Shown here: positions 1-7,692 of the stretch, in pieces
Layout of the letters: every line of letters starts with the position of its first letter
Numbering within the stretch: position 1 is the stretch's first letter
Position numbers and translations under genes: made by a program
The notes under the pieces: generated by a model
The model's input: the letters and a program-made list of their open reading frames with translations, nothing else
What the model was told of the DNA's origin: nothing
Database searches by the model: none
NCBI GenBank assembly: GCA_021160885.1
Contig: JAGHBR010000046.1
Span: 1-26,649 of the forward strand
DNA from: Caldisericaceae bacterium
GTDB taxonomy: Bacteria; Calditrichota; Calditrichia; Calditrichales; Calditrichaceae
Length of the DNA stretch: 26,649 nt
Direction of reading: 5' to 3'

Positions 1-636
1 ATTTTTATGTTACCAGGCAAAAAGCGGGGCAAAGTACTGGCCTTTGCCATTGAAAAATTTTTTCAAACTTACGTAAAAACCCTTCTGGTACTTGGCGGAT
101 TGCCCTTCATCTTTCCCCAATTTAAATGGGTATTCTGGCTGATTGTAATTGGTTTAATTCTGCTCTATCCCTTTTTACCATTGCTCTGGAAACTTAACCT
201 GTTTAAAAAGTTTCAGGAAAAAGAGGTCAACTACCACCCCATCTTTTTCCGCGCTTTGCTGCACTCGCTTGGTGTTTTTGTTTGTCTGATTCTGCAATAT
301 TACGTGTTACTCAACGATACAGGCCACATCGAGTGGAGTTCAACCTTGCTGGCCGTTATTTACATCTGGGGGGCAGGCTTAATTCCGGTTTCTGTTTCCG
401 GCCTTGGTGTAAGAGAAAATATTGCCGCTTATATTTTGCCCAAATACGGAATTCCGGCAGCCATCGCCGTTGGCCTTTCCTTGCTGATCTTTTTCATTAA
501 TGCAATCATTCCTGCCCTGATCGGAATTTATTTCATTCAACAGCGACAGCACCATTTTAAAGACGCCAAAGATACCTTCAAATCGGTTTCCAGTAAAATT
601 TACAATCACAGCAAAAAACGGAATGCGCAAAAATGA
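1..636 (+). CDS. Lysylphosphatidylglycerol synthase TM-like / UPF0104 flippase-like membrane protein, C-terminal part
   Basis: The reading frame is open from the first base, so the 5' end lies outside the window; an ATG at 7 is probably internal. The visible 211 residues are mostly hydrophobic, with about four to five membrane segments. They carry the C-terminal signature of the PF03706 family: a P-x-S-x-S-G-L-G-V-R-E motif, then a conserved glycine and an S-L-L-I-F-F helix before a Lys-rich cytoplasmic tail. Members are inner-membrane proteins proposed to move or build lipids or polyprenyl-linked glycans; the substrate cannot be read here. The stop codon overlaps the next start by ATGA (633-636), indicating translational coupling with the downstream secreted protein. 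The family assignment is fairly secure; the role is inferred. Confidence 0.75.
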   Translation: MFMLPGKKRGKVLAFAIEKFFQTYVKTLLVLGGLPFIFPQFKWVFWLIVIGLILLYPFLPLLWKLNLFKKFQEKEVNYHPIFFRALLHSLGVFVCLILQYYVLLNDTGHIEWSSTLLAVIYIWGAGLIPVSVSGLGVRENIAAYILPKYGIPAAIAVGLSLLIFFINAIIPALIGIYFIQQRQHHFKDAKDTFKSVSSKIYNHSKKRNAQK

Positions 637-1590
637 AATGGTCTAAATTCGATTTGATTATTAAAATTTTTCTCTTCTCATCGCTTTTTTTTTTGGGGCG
701 ACCTTTCTTTGAATGCCCGCTCCACTGCACAAACATCATTGAAGGTTCACAAGATCATTGATTCTAACTTGTTTTTAACATCCAGCGGAGATTCCATCCG
801 CTTAATCGGACTTTGTGCACCATCCGTCCATTCCAGGGACACTCGAAAGAAAATATTGGCACAAAAGATTAAAAATTTTGCCCGGGAAAAATTAACCAAT
901 AGCCGTTGCCACCTTGTCCCCATGGATACCACCCAAAAGGGGACCATTCTGGTAATGGCATATGAACAATTTCTGCTGCAAAAGCACAATTTGAATGTGG
1001 AATTCTTAAAGCAAGGCTTTGCCCGATATTGTCCGCACCCGGCCGTTAAAGACAGCGCTTCTTTTTTAAAGGCCCAGCAAGAGGCCAAAATGAACCAGCG
1101 CGGCATCTGGGCACTTGAAAAATATAGCTACAAACCGAAAGACAAGTTTCATTACTTCAAAATTTCAGGTGGAATGCTGGGCTTTCATCTCAGCGGTGAT
1201 TACCGAGACGACGCTCTTTTGCCATTGGTTTCGATCGGTTATCATTACGGAGATTTACTGAAGTTTCAAGTTGGGCCACACCACTATTTGACTCTGGCAG
1301 CTCAGGTAAATGCTCTGTGGGCAGTTATTCTGCCAATTGCACAATTTGGCGCCGAATTTTATGCCCACAATTTAAGATTTGGTCTATTTACAGGAAAAAT
1401 GTTTCCCATCATTTTTCTTCGACAATACCAAACCGAAGAGGAATTAATGGTTCACAGTCTGGAAATTGCTAAGCGTTTGGTCAAAACAAATGGTAAATGG
1501 CATGAGTTTAATTTTTCTTTTTCCTGGCTGCCTAGCAATAACACCTATGATTTCATGATTCGAATTGAAATGAACATCCCTCTTTTTTAA
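633..1590 (+). CDS. Secreted SNase-like (thermonuclease-fold) protein, probably inactive, with a frame change at a T10 run
   Basis: ATG at 633 opens a 42-codon frame that begins with a typical signal peptide (MKWSKFD, then a long hydrophobic run) and stops at 759-761. The main body runs in another frame to 1590, and its first available start there is only TTG 709. Removing one T from the T10 run at 685-694 joins signal peptide and body perfectly. In the body, numbered from TTG 709, residues 12-130 follow the staphylococcal nuclease fold: I-D-S-N, I-R31-L-I-G, A-P, then N-L-N-x2-F-L-x-Q-G-F-A and R-G-I-W. The catalytic Glu after the A/T-P motif is Ser39, the second catalytic Arg is not seen, and the Asp-Gly-Asp calcium motif reads D-S-N, so catalysis is doubtful. 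Residues 145-293 are an amphipathic beta-rich region ending in Phe, like an outer-membrane barrel end. It is 25 bases from the radical SAM gene, likely one operon. Confidence 0.6.
685..694 (+). other. T10 homopolymer at the frame change of the SNase-like gene
   Basis: Ten consecutive T residues followed by GGGG lie inside the hydrophobic core of the signal peptide. With nine T the signal peptide reads straight into the nuclease-like domain; with ten it terminates after 42 codons. This is a classical site for transcriptional slippage or slipped-strand length variation, and also for sequencing error. The sequence alone cannot separate these. Confidence 0.7.
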
Positions 1591-1615
1591 ATTGTTTTAA
1601 AATGAGGGAAATTCA

Positions 1616-2770
1616 ATGCGTCTTTTAGATAGATTAACTTTAAGTGTCGTGCCGTTTAAGGCTTCTTTGCGTTCATTAACCATTTTTAAAGTGGCACACA
1701 CGCCCCGCAGGATCTGGAACCTGATCAAAATCCTGACTTCCATGAACCTTAGCAAAATCCTAAGACGGCCTGTTGTCTGGGGCATTCCGCCAATCGTCAT
1801 GGTTGAGCCAACCAATATCTGCAATTTAAAATGTCCCATGTGCCCTTCCGGCAACGGCGACATGGCCCGCCCGCGCGGACGCTTAGACCTGGAAAATTTC
1901 AAAAAACTGATGAACGACATTGGACCTTACGTCTACCAGATTCAATTCTGGAATCAGGGCGAACCTTTTTTAAACAAACAATTTTTAGACATGGTTGCCT
2001 ATGCCAAACGCTTTGGTGTAATGACGCAAACCTCCACCAACGGACATTTTATTCGTTCTCTAAGCGATGCCAAAGCCATTGTGCATTCCGGCCTGGATCA
2101 AATCATCTTTTCACTGGACGGCACCAATCCCGAAACCTATGCTAAATATCGTGTAGGCGGTGATTTTAATGTAGTGTTACAGGGGCTGCAATATCTTTCG
2201 CAGGCTAAACGACATCTTAAAAGCAAACGACCTTTAATCGAATTGCAATTTTTGATTTTCAAACACAATCTTAATGAACTCAAACACATCGTGGAAATTG
2301 CCCGGCAGAATGAAGTAGAGCGCATTTCGTTTAAAACCGCGCAAATTTACTCCGATGAGCAGGGCTTTGAATTTTTGCCCGAAAATGAACAATTAAACCG
2401 CTACCAGTTCGATGGACAGCACTTCTCCTTAAAAAGCGATTTACCAAACTGGTGCAAACGCCTGTGGCTGAACACCACCATCAACTGGGATGGTTCGGTT
2501 AGCCCTTGCTGCTTTGACAAAGACGCTGACTACGCCATGGATTTTATTTTCAACAATTCAACACCGTTTAAAAAAGTCTTTAAAAACGAAAAATACATGG
2601 CCTTTCGCCAACAGGTTTTAACCAATCGAAAAAACATTGAAATGTGCCGCAACTGTACCGAAGGCATGGAAGAGCCCTACGCTCGCATTGTGGAAATGTG
2701 CGAGCAAAAATCCATTGAAAAATTTTTAGCTGAGGCCAGCGCTTTGGAAGATCAAACGGTGATGTCTTGA
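1616..2770 (+). CDS. Radical SAM protein with SPASM domain
   Basis: 384 residues. ATG 1616 is supported by GAGGG at 1604-1608, seven bases upstream. The radical SAM cluster motif is C69-x3-C73-x2-C76 (ICNLKCPMC), which binds the 4Fe-4S cluster that cleaves S-adenosylmethionine. It is followed by P-R-G-R and, at 113-116, N-Q-G-E, the usual G-E SAM-binding element. A C-terminal SPASM-type region has C280, the G-x3-P-C298-C299 motif and C344-x2-C347, which would hold auxiliary iron-sulfur cluster(s). Such proteins modify peptides, proteins or lipid/sugar precursors; the substrate cannot be told. The N-terminal 60 residues are basic and carry no signal peptide, so the protein is cytoplasmic. It follows the SNase-like gene by 25 bases and overlaps a tiny downstream ORF by ATGA. 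Family certain, function open. Confidence 0.88.
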   Translation: MRLLDRLTLSVVPFKASLRSLTIFKVAHTPRRIWNLIKILTSMNLSKILRRPVVWGIPPIVMVEPTNICNLKCPMCPSGNGDMARPRGRLDLENFKKLMNDIGPYVYQIQFWNQGEPFLNKQFLDMVAYAKRFGVMTQTSTNGHFIRSLSDAKAIVHSGLDQIIFSLDGTNPETYAKYRVGGDFNVVLQGLQYLSQAKRHLKSKRPLIELQFLIFKHNLNELKHIVEIARQNEVERISFKTAQIYSDEQGFEFLPENEQLNRYQFDGQHFSLKSDLPNWCKRLWLNTTINWDGSVSPCCFDKDADYAMDFIFNNSTPFKKVFKNEKYMAFRQQVLTNRKNIEMCRNCTEGMEEPYARIVEMCEQKSIEKFLAEASALEDQTVMS

Positions 2771-2853
2771 TGAACAGGCTGAAAAAGAAAGATTTTCGTT
2801 TTGGAAAAGCAGAAAACGCTTATTGCACAAGCTTTCCAATTCAAAGTAATTAA
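2770..2853 (+). CDS. Possible 27-residue ORF overlapping the radical SAM stop
   Basis: ATG at 2770 overlaps the radical SAM stop codon (TGATG) and opens a short basic ORF (MNRLKKKDFRFGK...) that ends six bases before the converging DUF1893 gene. The overlap would allow coupled translation, and small ORFs next to radical SAM/SPASM genes are sometimes precursor peptides. There is no independent SD site, the position is 3' rather than 5', and only one Cys is present. It may be a chance frame. Confidence 0.2.
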   Translation: MNRLKKKDFRFGKAENAYCTSFPIQSN

Positions 2854-2858
2854 AACGC

Positions 2859-3230
2859 CTACGGTTGGGCTTTGATTCTGCCCTTAACCAGTTGATAGGC
2901 TTTTATTCCCTGCCATTCGTTTTTCAGCAATTCTTCAGTCCGGCAGGCAATGCGCTCAATTAACTGGTCATAACTGAACGCTACATTGTAATACTCCAGT
3001 ACCTCTTGGGCCAGGCGACTCATGGTTTGCCCATGAACTTTTTTAATTCCCAGGTGCATTAAAATCAAAGCTGCAGCCCGACCAATAATTTTGTCTTTAA
3101 CCCAAAGTTTTTCAACCGGAAAATCGCCTTTGTTTAAAAAGGCTTCCAGTTCAAACAAAGGGTGCAGCCAGTGGCGGTCACTAAAAAAAATCAATTCTTC
3201 GTTCAAGTAAACTTCCAGTGAATGTTTCAT
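2859..3230 (-). CDS. DUF1893 family protein (deaminase-like fold)
   Basis: About 123 residues. The ATG at 3230 (MKHSLEVYL) is preferred over a TTG two codons upstream, because family members begin with this K-H-S-L strand. Recognisable family pattern: K-H-S-L, F-F-S-D, L-x-P-L-F-E-L near residue 25, V-K-D-K-I-I-G-R-A-A-A-L-I-L near residue 46, then V-H-G-x-x-M-S-x-L-A. From memory, Thermotoga maritima TM1506 is a structurally studied member with a cytidine-deaminase-like fold but no proven activity. The gene begins 15 bases after the stop of the heptosyltransferase and so is probably co-transcribed from the promoter at 4284-4313. The converging radical SAM gene ends within 90 bases and no terminator hairpin separates them. 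Confidence 0.75.
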   Translation of the reverse strand: MKHSLEVYLNEELIFFSDRHWLHPLFELEAFLNKGDFPVEKLWVKDKIIGRAAALILMHLGIKKVHGQTMSRLAQEVLEYYNVAFSYDQLIERIACRTEELLKNEWQGIKAYQLVKGRIKAQP

Positions 3231-3245
3231 TACCAACAGCCCATT

Positions 3246-4256
3246 TTAAAACTTTTCTTTAATTGCCTGTAAAACCATTTCCGGCTTAATTTCCAGCATG
3301 CAGCGAAAATGGCCTTCGGGGCACTCTTTATGGCCGTGTTTGCCACAGGGCCGGCAGTTCAAATCGGCGATTTCAAAAACGCGGTCCTGTGGACGAAAAG
3401 GGAAAAAGCCAAAACTACGCACGGTCGGGCCAAAAAAGGCAAACACATCGGTTTGCATGGCATTGGCCATGTGCAGCGCGCCGCTGTCGTTACAAATCAT
3501 CAAATCACAATTCTCAATCATGGCAGCCGATTGTAAAATACTTAGTTCTCCAGCCAGATTGATCGCCTGTTCGGCCCCGGCCTGATCGATGATTTGCTGG
3601 CAAAGGTACTGTTCATCTTTACTACCGATAAAAACCAGATTAAATGGCTGCTTTAAACTGGCAATCAATTGTGTGTAATACTCTGCCGGCCAGCGTTTTG
3701 TAGACCAAACCGAACCAGGCGCAATAGCAATGGTCGGCTTCCCTTTGTCCAGCTTTTTCATCAACTGGTTTGCCAGTTCTTTGTCCTCCGGTGAAGGGAA
3801 GAGTTCGGTTTGAATTGGAAACGACTGATTGCTAAATGGCTGTAACAAGGCCAGATATTTTTCGATGGTAAAATCAGCCTGTGGCATTGTAACCTGTTGT
3901 GTTAAAAAATAGCGAATGGGTAATCGTTTGAAGCCTACACGTTGGGGAATACCAGAAAGTTTTAACAACAAGCCCGTTGTAAACGAACTGTGCGGACTAA
4001 TTGCCAGGTCGTAATGACGCGCTTTCAAAATACGTAAAACATCTTTAAATGCCGGCCACTTCTGACGACGCTTGTCAAACAAAATCAATTGATCAATATG
4101 CGAATTATTGGCTAATGCTCCTGCCGTTTGCGGAATGACCAACACATCCAAGGTAGCCTGAGAGAAGACCTGTTTAATGGCCCGAATCAAGGGTGTAGTT
4201 AAAATAACATCACCTAAGTAAGCGGTTTGAACTAGTAGAATTCTTTGATATTCCAT
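3246..4256 (-). CDS. waaF: Lipopolysaccharide heptosyltransferase II-like GT9 glycosyltransferase
   Basis: 336 residues from ATG 4256. An upstream in-frame ATG at 4268 exists, but it would leave only about eight bases after the predicted transcription start, whereas 4256 has AGAAGG just before it and begins like known WaaF proteins. GT9 features: N-terminal Q-T-A-Y-L-G-D-V-I-L-T-T-P nucleotide-sugar loop region, central A-P-G-S-V-W-S-T-K-R-W-P, the N-D-S-G-A-L-H-M-A-N-A donor-binding motif near the C-terminus, and the C-R-P-C-G-K-H...C-P...R-C-M cysteine cluster common in this family. It would transfer a heptose from ADP-heptose onto the LPS inner core at the cytoplasmic face. The precise acceptor is inferred by family, so it could be another GT9 enzyme. 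DUF1893 follows by 15 bases. Confidence 0.82.
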   Translation of the reverse strand: MEYQRILLVQTAYLGDVILTTPLIRAIKQVFSQATLDVLVIPQTAGALANNSHIDQLILFDKRRQKWPAFKDVLRILKARHYDLAISPHSSFTTGLLLKLSGIPQRVGFKRLPIRYFLTQQVTMPQADFTIEKYLALLQPFSNQSFPIQTELFPSPEDKELANQLMKKLDKGKPTIAIAPGSVWSTKRWPAEYYTQLIASLKQPFNLVFIGSKDEQYLCQQIIDQAGAEQAINLAGELSILQSAAMIENCDLMICNDSGALHMANAMQTDVFAFFGPTVRSFGFFPFRPQDRVFEIADLNCRPCGKHGHKECPEGHFRCMLEIKPEMVLQAIKEKF

Positions 4257-4283
4257 TTGCCTTCTCATTTTTTGTCCAGGGGC

Positions 4284-4313
4284 AAATTAATCAAAAGAAG
4301 AGATTCATGTCAA
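4284..4313 (-). promoter_or_regulatory. Sigma70-type promoter for waaF-DUF1893
   Basis: Read on the minus strand: TTGACA (4313-4308), 18-base spacer, TAATTT (4289-4284). Predicted start near 4277, about 20 bases before ATG 4256. Confidence 0.5.
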
Positions 4314-4421
4314 TTTCTAGACTAAGGTTTTGAGCAATGAAACAATCGTTTGGCAAGAATTAAACATATTACGAATTTTGTTTGTTTTGCCTTAAGGTAG
4401 CGGTGGTTACATATCCGTCCT

Positions 4422-4532
4422 TTAACACGCATCTATTTTCGCCGGAGTGCAGCCCTGGGCGTTTAACAGGCAAATTCGTATTTGCTGGCCATTTTTCATA
4501 ATCCAGCGTAAGTGTTTACATTCCCAGCTCAT
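4422..4532 (-). CDS. Putative 36-residue Cys/His small protein
   Basis: The ORF runs from ATG 4532 to TAA 4422-4424. It starts MSWECKHLRWIMKNGQQIR and contains C5, H7, C21, C28 and C36, a spacing that could hold a metal, an iron-sulfur cluster or disulfides. Support for a real gene is unusually complete for its size: an AAGGAAG Shine-Dalgarno six bases upstream of the ATG, and a sigma70-type promoter (TTGACT, 17 bases, TATCAT) ending about 20 bases before it. No signal peptide or membrane segment is seen, so it would be cytoplasmic. I do not recognise the family. It precedes waaF on the same strand, about 150 bases upstream of that gene's own promoter region. The alternative is a promoter-bearing remnant or regulatory RNA. 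Confidence 0.55.
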   Translation of the reverse strand: MSWECKHLRWIMKNGQQIRICLLNAQGCTPAKIDAC

Positions 4533-4553
4533 TATACTTCCTTTGTTTTTGGT

Positions 4554-4582
4554 ATGATAAGCAACTGACCATCGAAAGTCAA
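4554..4582 (-). promoter_or_regulatory. Sigma70-type promoter for the 36-residue ORF
   Basis: On the minus strand: TTGACT (4582-4577), exactly 17 bases, then TATCAT (4559-4554). The short leader contains the AAGGAAG SD site. This is the best sigma70-like match I saw in the window. Confidence 0.6.
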
Positions 4583-4720
4583 ACAAAAGATTTTCGCTTT
4601 AAATAAGGGAGCAGAGATGTTTCAAAAATCATGAATTATGATTTTTAGAAAGAGTTAACAAAAGCAAAAGATATTACACGTTCTGAATACTTGTTACATT
4701 TTAATTCTTGCCACATCCCG

Positions 4721-5232
4721 AAGATCAAAAAATTCGAAGCTCGAATTTCGAAATTCCCTTCCTAATCCGAGTCATTGGGAAAATTAAAAGGCACCTGTCA
4801 CTGTTGTCCAGAATAAATCCTATGAAGGAGATAGTTACACGTTTTTAGGTTAAGCCTTACAAACCAGCACTGCGGTTCCCCCTTCCCTTTGATAAAGGGA
4901 AGGGAGTCAGAGGGATGGGTTTTCTACCACTCCAAAGCCACGGCTTTTGCGCCATTCCTAAGATTAAAAAATTCGAAGCTCGAATTTCGAAATTCCCTTC
5001 CTAATCCGAGTCATTGGAAAAATTAAAAGGCAACTGTCACTGGTGTTCAGAATAAATCCTATGAAGGAGATAGTTACACGTTTTTAGGTTAAGCCTTACA
5101 AACCAGCACTGCGGTTCTCCCTTCCCTTTGATAAAGGGAAGGGAGTCAGAGGGATGGGTTTTCTACCACTCCAAAGCCACGGCTTTTGCGCCATTCCTAA
5201 GATCAAAAAATTCGAAGCTCGAATTTCGAAAT
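4721..5232 (+). repeat. 239-bp tandem repeat, two full units plus 34 bp of a third
   Basis: Units 4721-4959 and 4960-5198 differ at only six positions by eye. A third start (5199-5232) matches 34 bases and then diverges into a related module. Each unit holds an AAATTCGA/TCGAATTT palindrome at its beginning and a perfect 11-bp-stem hairpin, CCCTTCCCTTT-GAT-AAAGGGAAGGG (4880-4904 and 5119-5143), followed by AGTCAGAGGGATGGGTTTT. Short ORFs crossing the units change with the repeat and have no SD site or family match, so this is treated as non-coding. Confidence 0.9.
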
Positions 5233-5478
5233 AGGAAATACCTTTCCACCTTTCCGGTTAGGAGGAAATTAAAGGTGGACACCCGTGTCCAAAATAAATC
5301 CAATACCGGACGACTTTTATTTTAATCTTTGTTGTTTTAACCCATCCCGACCTCGGCTTACGCCTCGGCAACCCTTCCCTGCTGACAGAGAAGGAAACTG
5401 GTTTCAACTCGATCTTACAAATAAGCGCCGCGGTTCTCCCTTCCCTTTGATAAAGGGAAGGGAGTCAGAGGGATGGGT
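5199..5478 (+). repeat. Composite intergenic repeat module (left copy)
   Basis: After the shared first 34 bases this module contains TTTCCACCTTTCCGG, a TAAATCCAATACCGG segment, CCCATCCCGACCTCGGCTTA, a degenerate CCCTGCTGACAGAG hairpin element, and a third copy of the perfect hairpin at 5438-5462. The same ordered elements occur in reverse orientation at 11100-11425. No gene is supported in 4533-5685; apart from the promoters and repeats noted here, 4583-4720 shows nothing except an AT-rich 9-bp hairpin at 4624-4646. Confidence 0.75.
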
Positions 5479-5564
5479 TTTAACCACTCCAAGCAGCACT
5501 TCCTTACTCTTAACCCTTATACTCTTACACCCTTAAACCCTTAACGAACCATGCTACAATCATC
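5479..5564 (+). repeat. Left arm of an 86-bp inverted repeat
   Basis: This segment matches the reverse complement of 11014-11099 at 84 of 86 positions by eye. It contains a degenerate run of CCCTTA-type units (AACCCTTATACTCTTACACC and onward) and ends GCTACAATCATC. It is the best-conserved part of the composite repeat and lies immediately upstream of the kinase operon. Confidence 0.85.
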
Positions 5565-5638
5565 ATTTAAATTTTCTTGAACAAATTTGACCCAACAAAA
5601 TGTTGTTGCCCGGCGGTCTAAGTTTTTACTTTCTTCTT

Positions 5639-5654
5639 TGGCACAATCTTTGTA
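5639..5654 (+). promoter_or_regulatory. Sigma54 (-24/-12) promoter of the kinase-regulator operon
   Basis: TGGCACAATCTTTGTA matches the consensus TGGCAC(G)-N4-TTGCW, with GG at 5640-5641 and the -12 G at 5652 in the required GG-N10-G spacing; the base after that G is T instead of C. The expected start near 5664 gives a 22-base leader holding the AGGAG at 5675-5679. Because the operon itself encodes a sigma54 activator, autoregulation is likely. Confidence 0.6.
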
Positions 5655-5685
5655 ATTTTTTATTTGAACAAAACAGGAGATTTGT

Positions 5686-7692
5686 GTGCAAAAGCTTTTT
5701 AACAACATACGGCTTTGGGGCATTTTGCTCTTTTTGGCTTTGGCGCTGATCATTTTTTTGCCTGCGCTGATGGAATACCATTCCACCAAGCAGGATCTGG
5801 TGCAACTCTGGCAGAAACAAAGTCGCCTGGTGGCTGAAACCATTGTGCGTGGTGGACAAACCATGTTACGCTTCGATGAACAAAGACTATTAGAGCAAAA
5901 ATCTCAGCTCATTTCCGACGGATTAACACTCCGTCAATTAGACAGCTTGAACTACCCCGACCTGCGACTGGCCATGGAATTCGCCAGGCAACGTTTACAT
6001 GCCAATTTACTTTATTTTTCAGAATCGGGACAATTAATCCATCCGCCCCCAAAAGGAAGTCGACATCTTATTCGTTCTAATAGAATGTTGCAACAATTTC
6101 AGGAATTACTGCAACAAATGCCGGCTGATTCCCTGGTTCATTTAATATTACCCTCTCCATTAAAAAAACCGCAACCGCCGGCTTTAGTCATTCGGCGTGC
6201 TAACCAGCGCGGATTTATGATGGCTTTAATTCGTCCGGCCATGGGCGAACGAATGATGCGGTTTCGTGGTTTTAAACGCTGGCTTAATGAACTGATAAAA
6301 GCGCCGGACATTTTGTTCATTCAGTTACTTAAAGGTGCGCGGGTTGTAGTTCAGGCCGGTGATATCCATCTTGCTCCGGAAACACCGCCGCAAGAATTCA
6401 CTCCGGGCCGGCCAAACTGGCAAATCCACAAAATAAAGGATCAAACCATTTTTGATTACTGGCAACCGGCGCCCGATGGTAACATCATTCGCATCGGTCT
6501 GGCCACCCAGGCTCTTGACCATTTACAAAAAAATCTGATTCAACGCCTGTTACTTAATTCCCTGTTGCTTTTAATCATTGGCTTTTTGGTATTACGCTTT
6601 ATCTTAAACCGCCAGAATGTAGCGCTTTTACAAAACCGTTTACAACAGTTAGAAACCTACACCGGTTCCCTTTTACGCAATATGAGCGATGGAATTTTAG
6701 CCTTTAATTCTGCACAGCAAATTGAATTTAGCAATCCGGCTTTTAGCACATTAACGAATGTTCGGGATTTGCACAGTTTAAAAGAATCGATTGCCTTTTT
6801 ACCGGAAGAAATTCAACAGAAATTAATTGCCTTTCAGGAATTCGAAAACTTTTCTTACTCTTACAACAACCGTTTTTTGCTGCTTAGCGGCAAAAGGGTC
6901 GAATTGCAGGGCGCTGATCAAACGCCAAATTTATTGTACATGTTAATTGTGCGCGATTTTACTTCGCAAAAAGAATTGGACGAAATGAAAACGCGGCGCA
7001 ACAAACTATTGGCCATGGGCGAACTGGCTTCGCGTGTGGCGCACGAAATCCGCAATCCGCTAAACGGAATTGCCATGCTGGCCCAACGGCTGCAAAAAGA
7101 ATTTACGCCCACAGAAAATGCCGAAGAATTTCAGCAAATGACCTCAGCCATTCGCCAGGAAACCGAACGTTTGAACCAAATTGTTCATTCCTTCCTGTTT
7201 TACGCCAGAACCCCTCAAGTGAAGTTTAAAACCACTTCGTTAGCCCAATTCCTGACCGGCGTAAAACCTGTATTAGAAGCCTGTGGTAATTCCCTATTAC
7301 ATATCAAAATTGAAAATGACGCCCTGGTAAAACTTGACCATGACCAATTTAAGCAGGCTTTGATTAATCTGGTAAAAAACGCCATGGAAGCTTCTCCACC
7401 CGAATCTCCCGTAGAAATACGTTTAGAAACAAATCACAACAATGCTGTTCTGTTCGTTGAAGATCAGGGACGCGGTATTGCTGAGGAAATCAAAGATCGT
7501 ATTTTTGACCTTTACTTTACAACACGCAATGATGGTAACGGAATAGGCCTTAGCATTGTCGAAAAGATCATCGAAGCCCATGGTGGACAAATCAAAGTGG
7601 AAAGTCCCTACTCAAAAGACGGCCAAATAGTGCAGGGAACCAGATTTATCATTAAACTGCCTAAAGAAAAGAAAGAGGATAACAACGTATGA
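5686..7692 (+). CDS. Membrane sensor histidine kinase (ZraS/NtrB-like)
   Basis: 668 residues, GTG start at 5686 with AGGAG (5675-5679) six bases upstream. Order: TM1 about 8-29, a large periplasmic sensor of about 250 residues rich in Arg and Pro, TM2 about 286-308, a PAS-like segment about 325-430, HisKA with phospho-acceptor H453 in S-R-V-A-H-E-I-R-N-P-L-N, then HATPase_c with the N box (N561-x3-N565-A-M-E-A), G1 box V-E-D-Q-G-R-G-I and G2 box N-G-I-G-L-S-I-V near 617. All catalytic boxes are intact. It would autophosphorylate H453 in response to an envelope signal and pass phosphate to D54 of the next protein, whose start overlaps this stop by ATGA. Neighbours suggest a Zra-like envelope or metal stress sensor; the ligand is unknown. 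A sigma54 promoter precedes it. Confidence 0.93.
   Translation: MQKLFNNIRLWGILLFLALALIIFLPALMEYHSTKQDLVQLWQKQSRLVAETIVRGGQTMLRFDEQRLLEQKSQLISDGLTLRQLDSLNYPDLRLAMEFARQRLHANLLYFSESGQLIHPPPKGSRHLIRSNRMLQQFQELLQQMPADSLVHLILPSPLKKPQPPALVIRRANQRGFMMALIRPAMGERMMRFRGFKRWLNELIKAPDILFIQLLKGARVVVQAGDIHLAPETPPQEFTPGRPNWQIHKIKDQTIFDYWQPAPDGNIIRIGLATQALDHLQKNLIQRLLLNSLLLLIIGFLVLRFILNRQNVALLQNRLQQLETYTGSLLRNMSDGILAFNSAQQIEFSNPAFSTLTNVRDLHSLKESIAFLPEEIQQKLIAFQEFENFSYSYNNRFLLLSGKRVELQGADQTPNLLYMLIVRDFTSQKELDEMKTRRNKLLAMGELASRVAHEIRNPLNGIAMLAQRLQKEFTPTENAEEFQQMTSAIRQETERLNQIVHSFLFYARTPQVKFKTTSLAQFLTGVKPVLEACGNSLLHIKIENDALVKLDHDQFKQALINLVKNAMEASPPESPVEIRLETNHNNAVLFVEDQGRGIAEEIKDRIFDLYFTTRNDGNGIGLSIVEKIIEAHGGQIKVESPYSKDGQIVQGTRFIIKLPKEKKEDNNV

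Noticed and set aside
709..711. TTG 709 as the true start of the SNase-like gene
   Set aside because: No SD site precedes it, and it would discard a clear in-place signal peptide starting at 633.
4624..4646. AAAAATCAT/ATGATTTTT hairpin as a terminator
   Set aside because: The stem is entirely AT-rich and weak, and no gene ends next to it on either strand.
5128..5536. Short plus-strand ORFs of 65 and 83 codons in the repeat island
   Set aside because: They run through repeat units and hairpins, lack SD sites and resemble no protein family.
4721..5564. CRISPR-like array
   Set aside because: The units are 239 bp with no short repeat/unique spacer pattern and no cas genes nearby.
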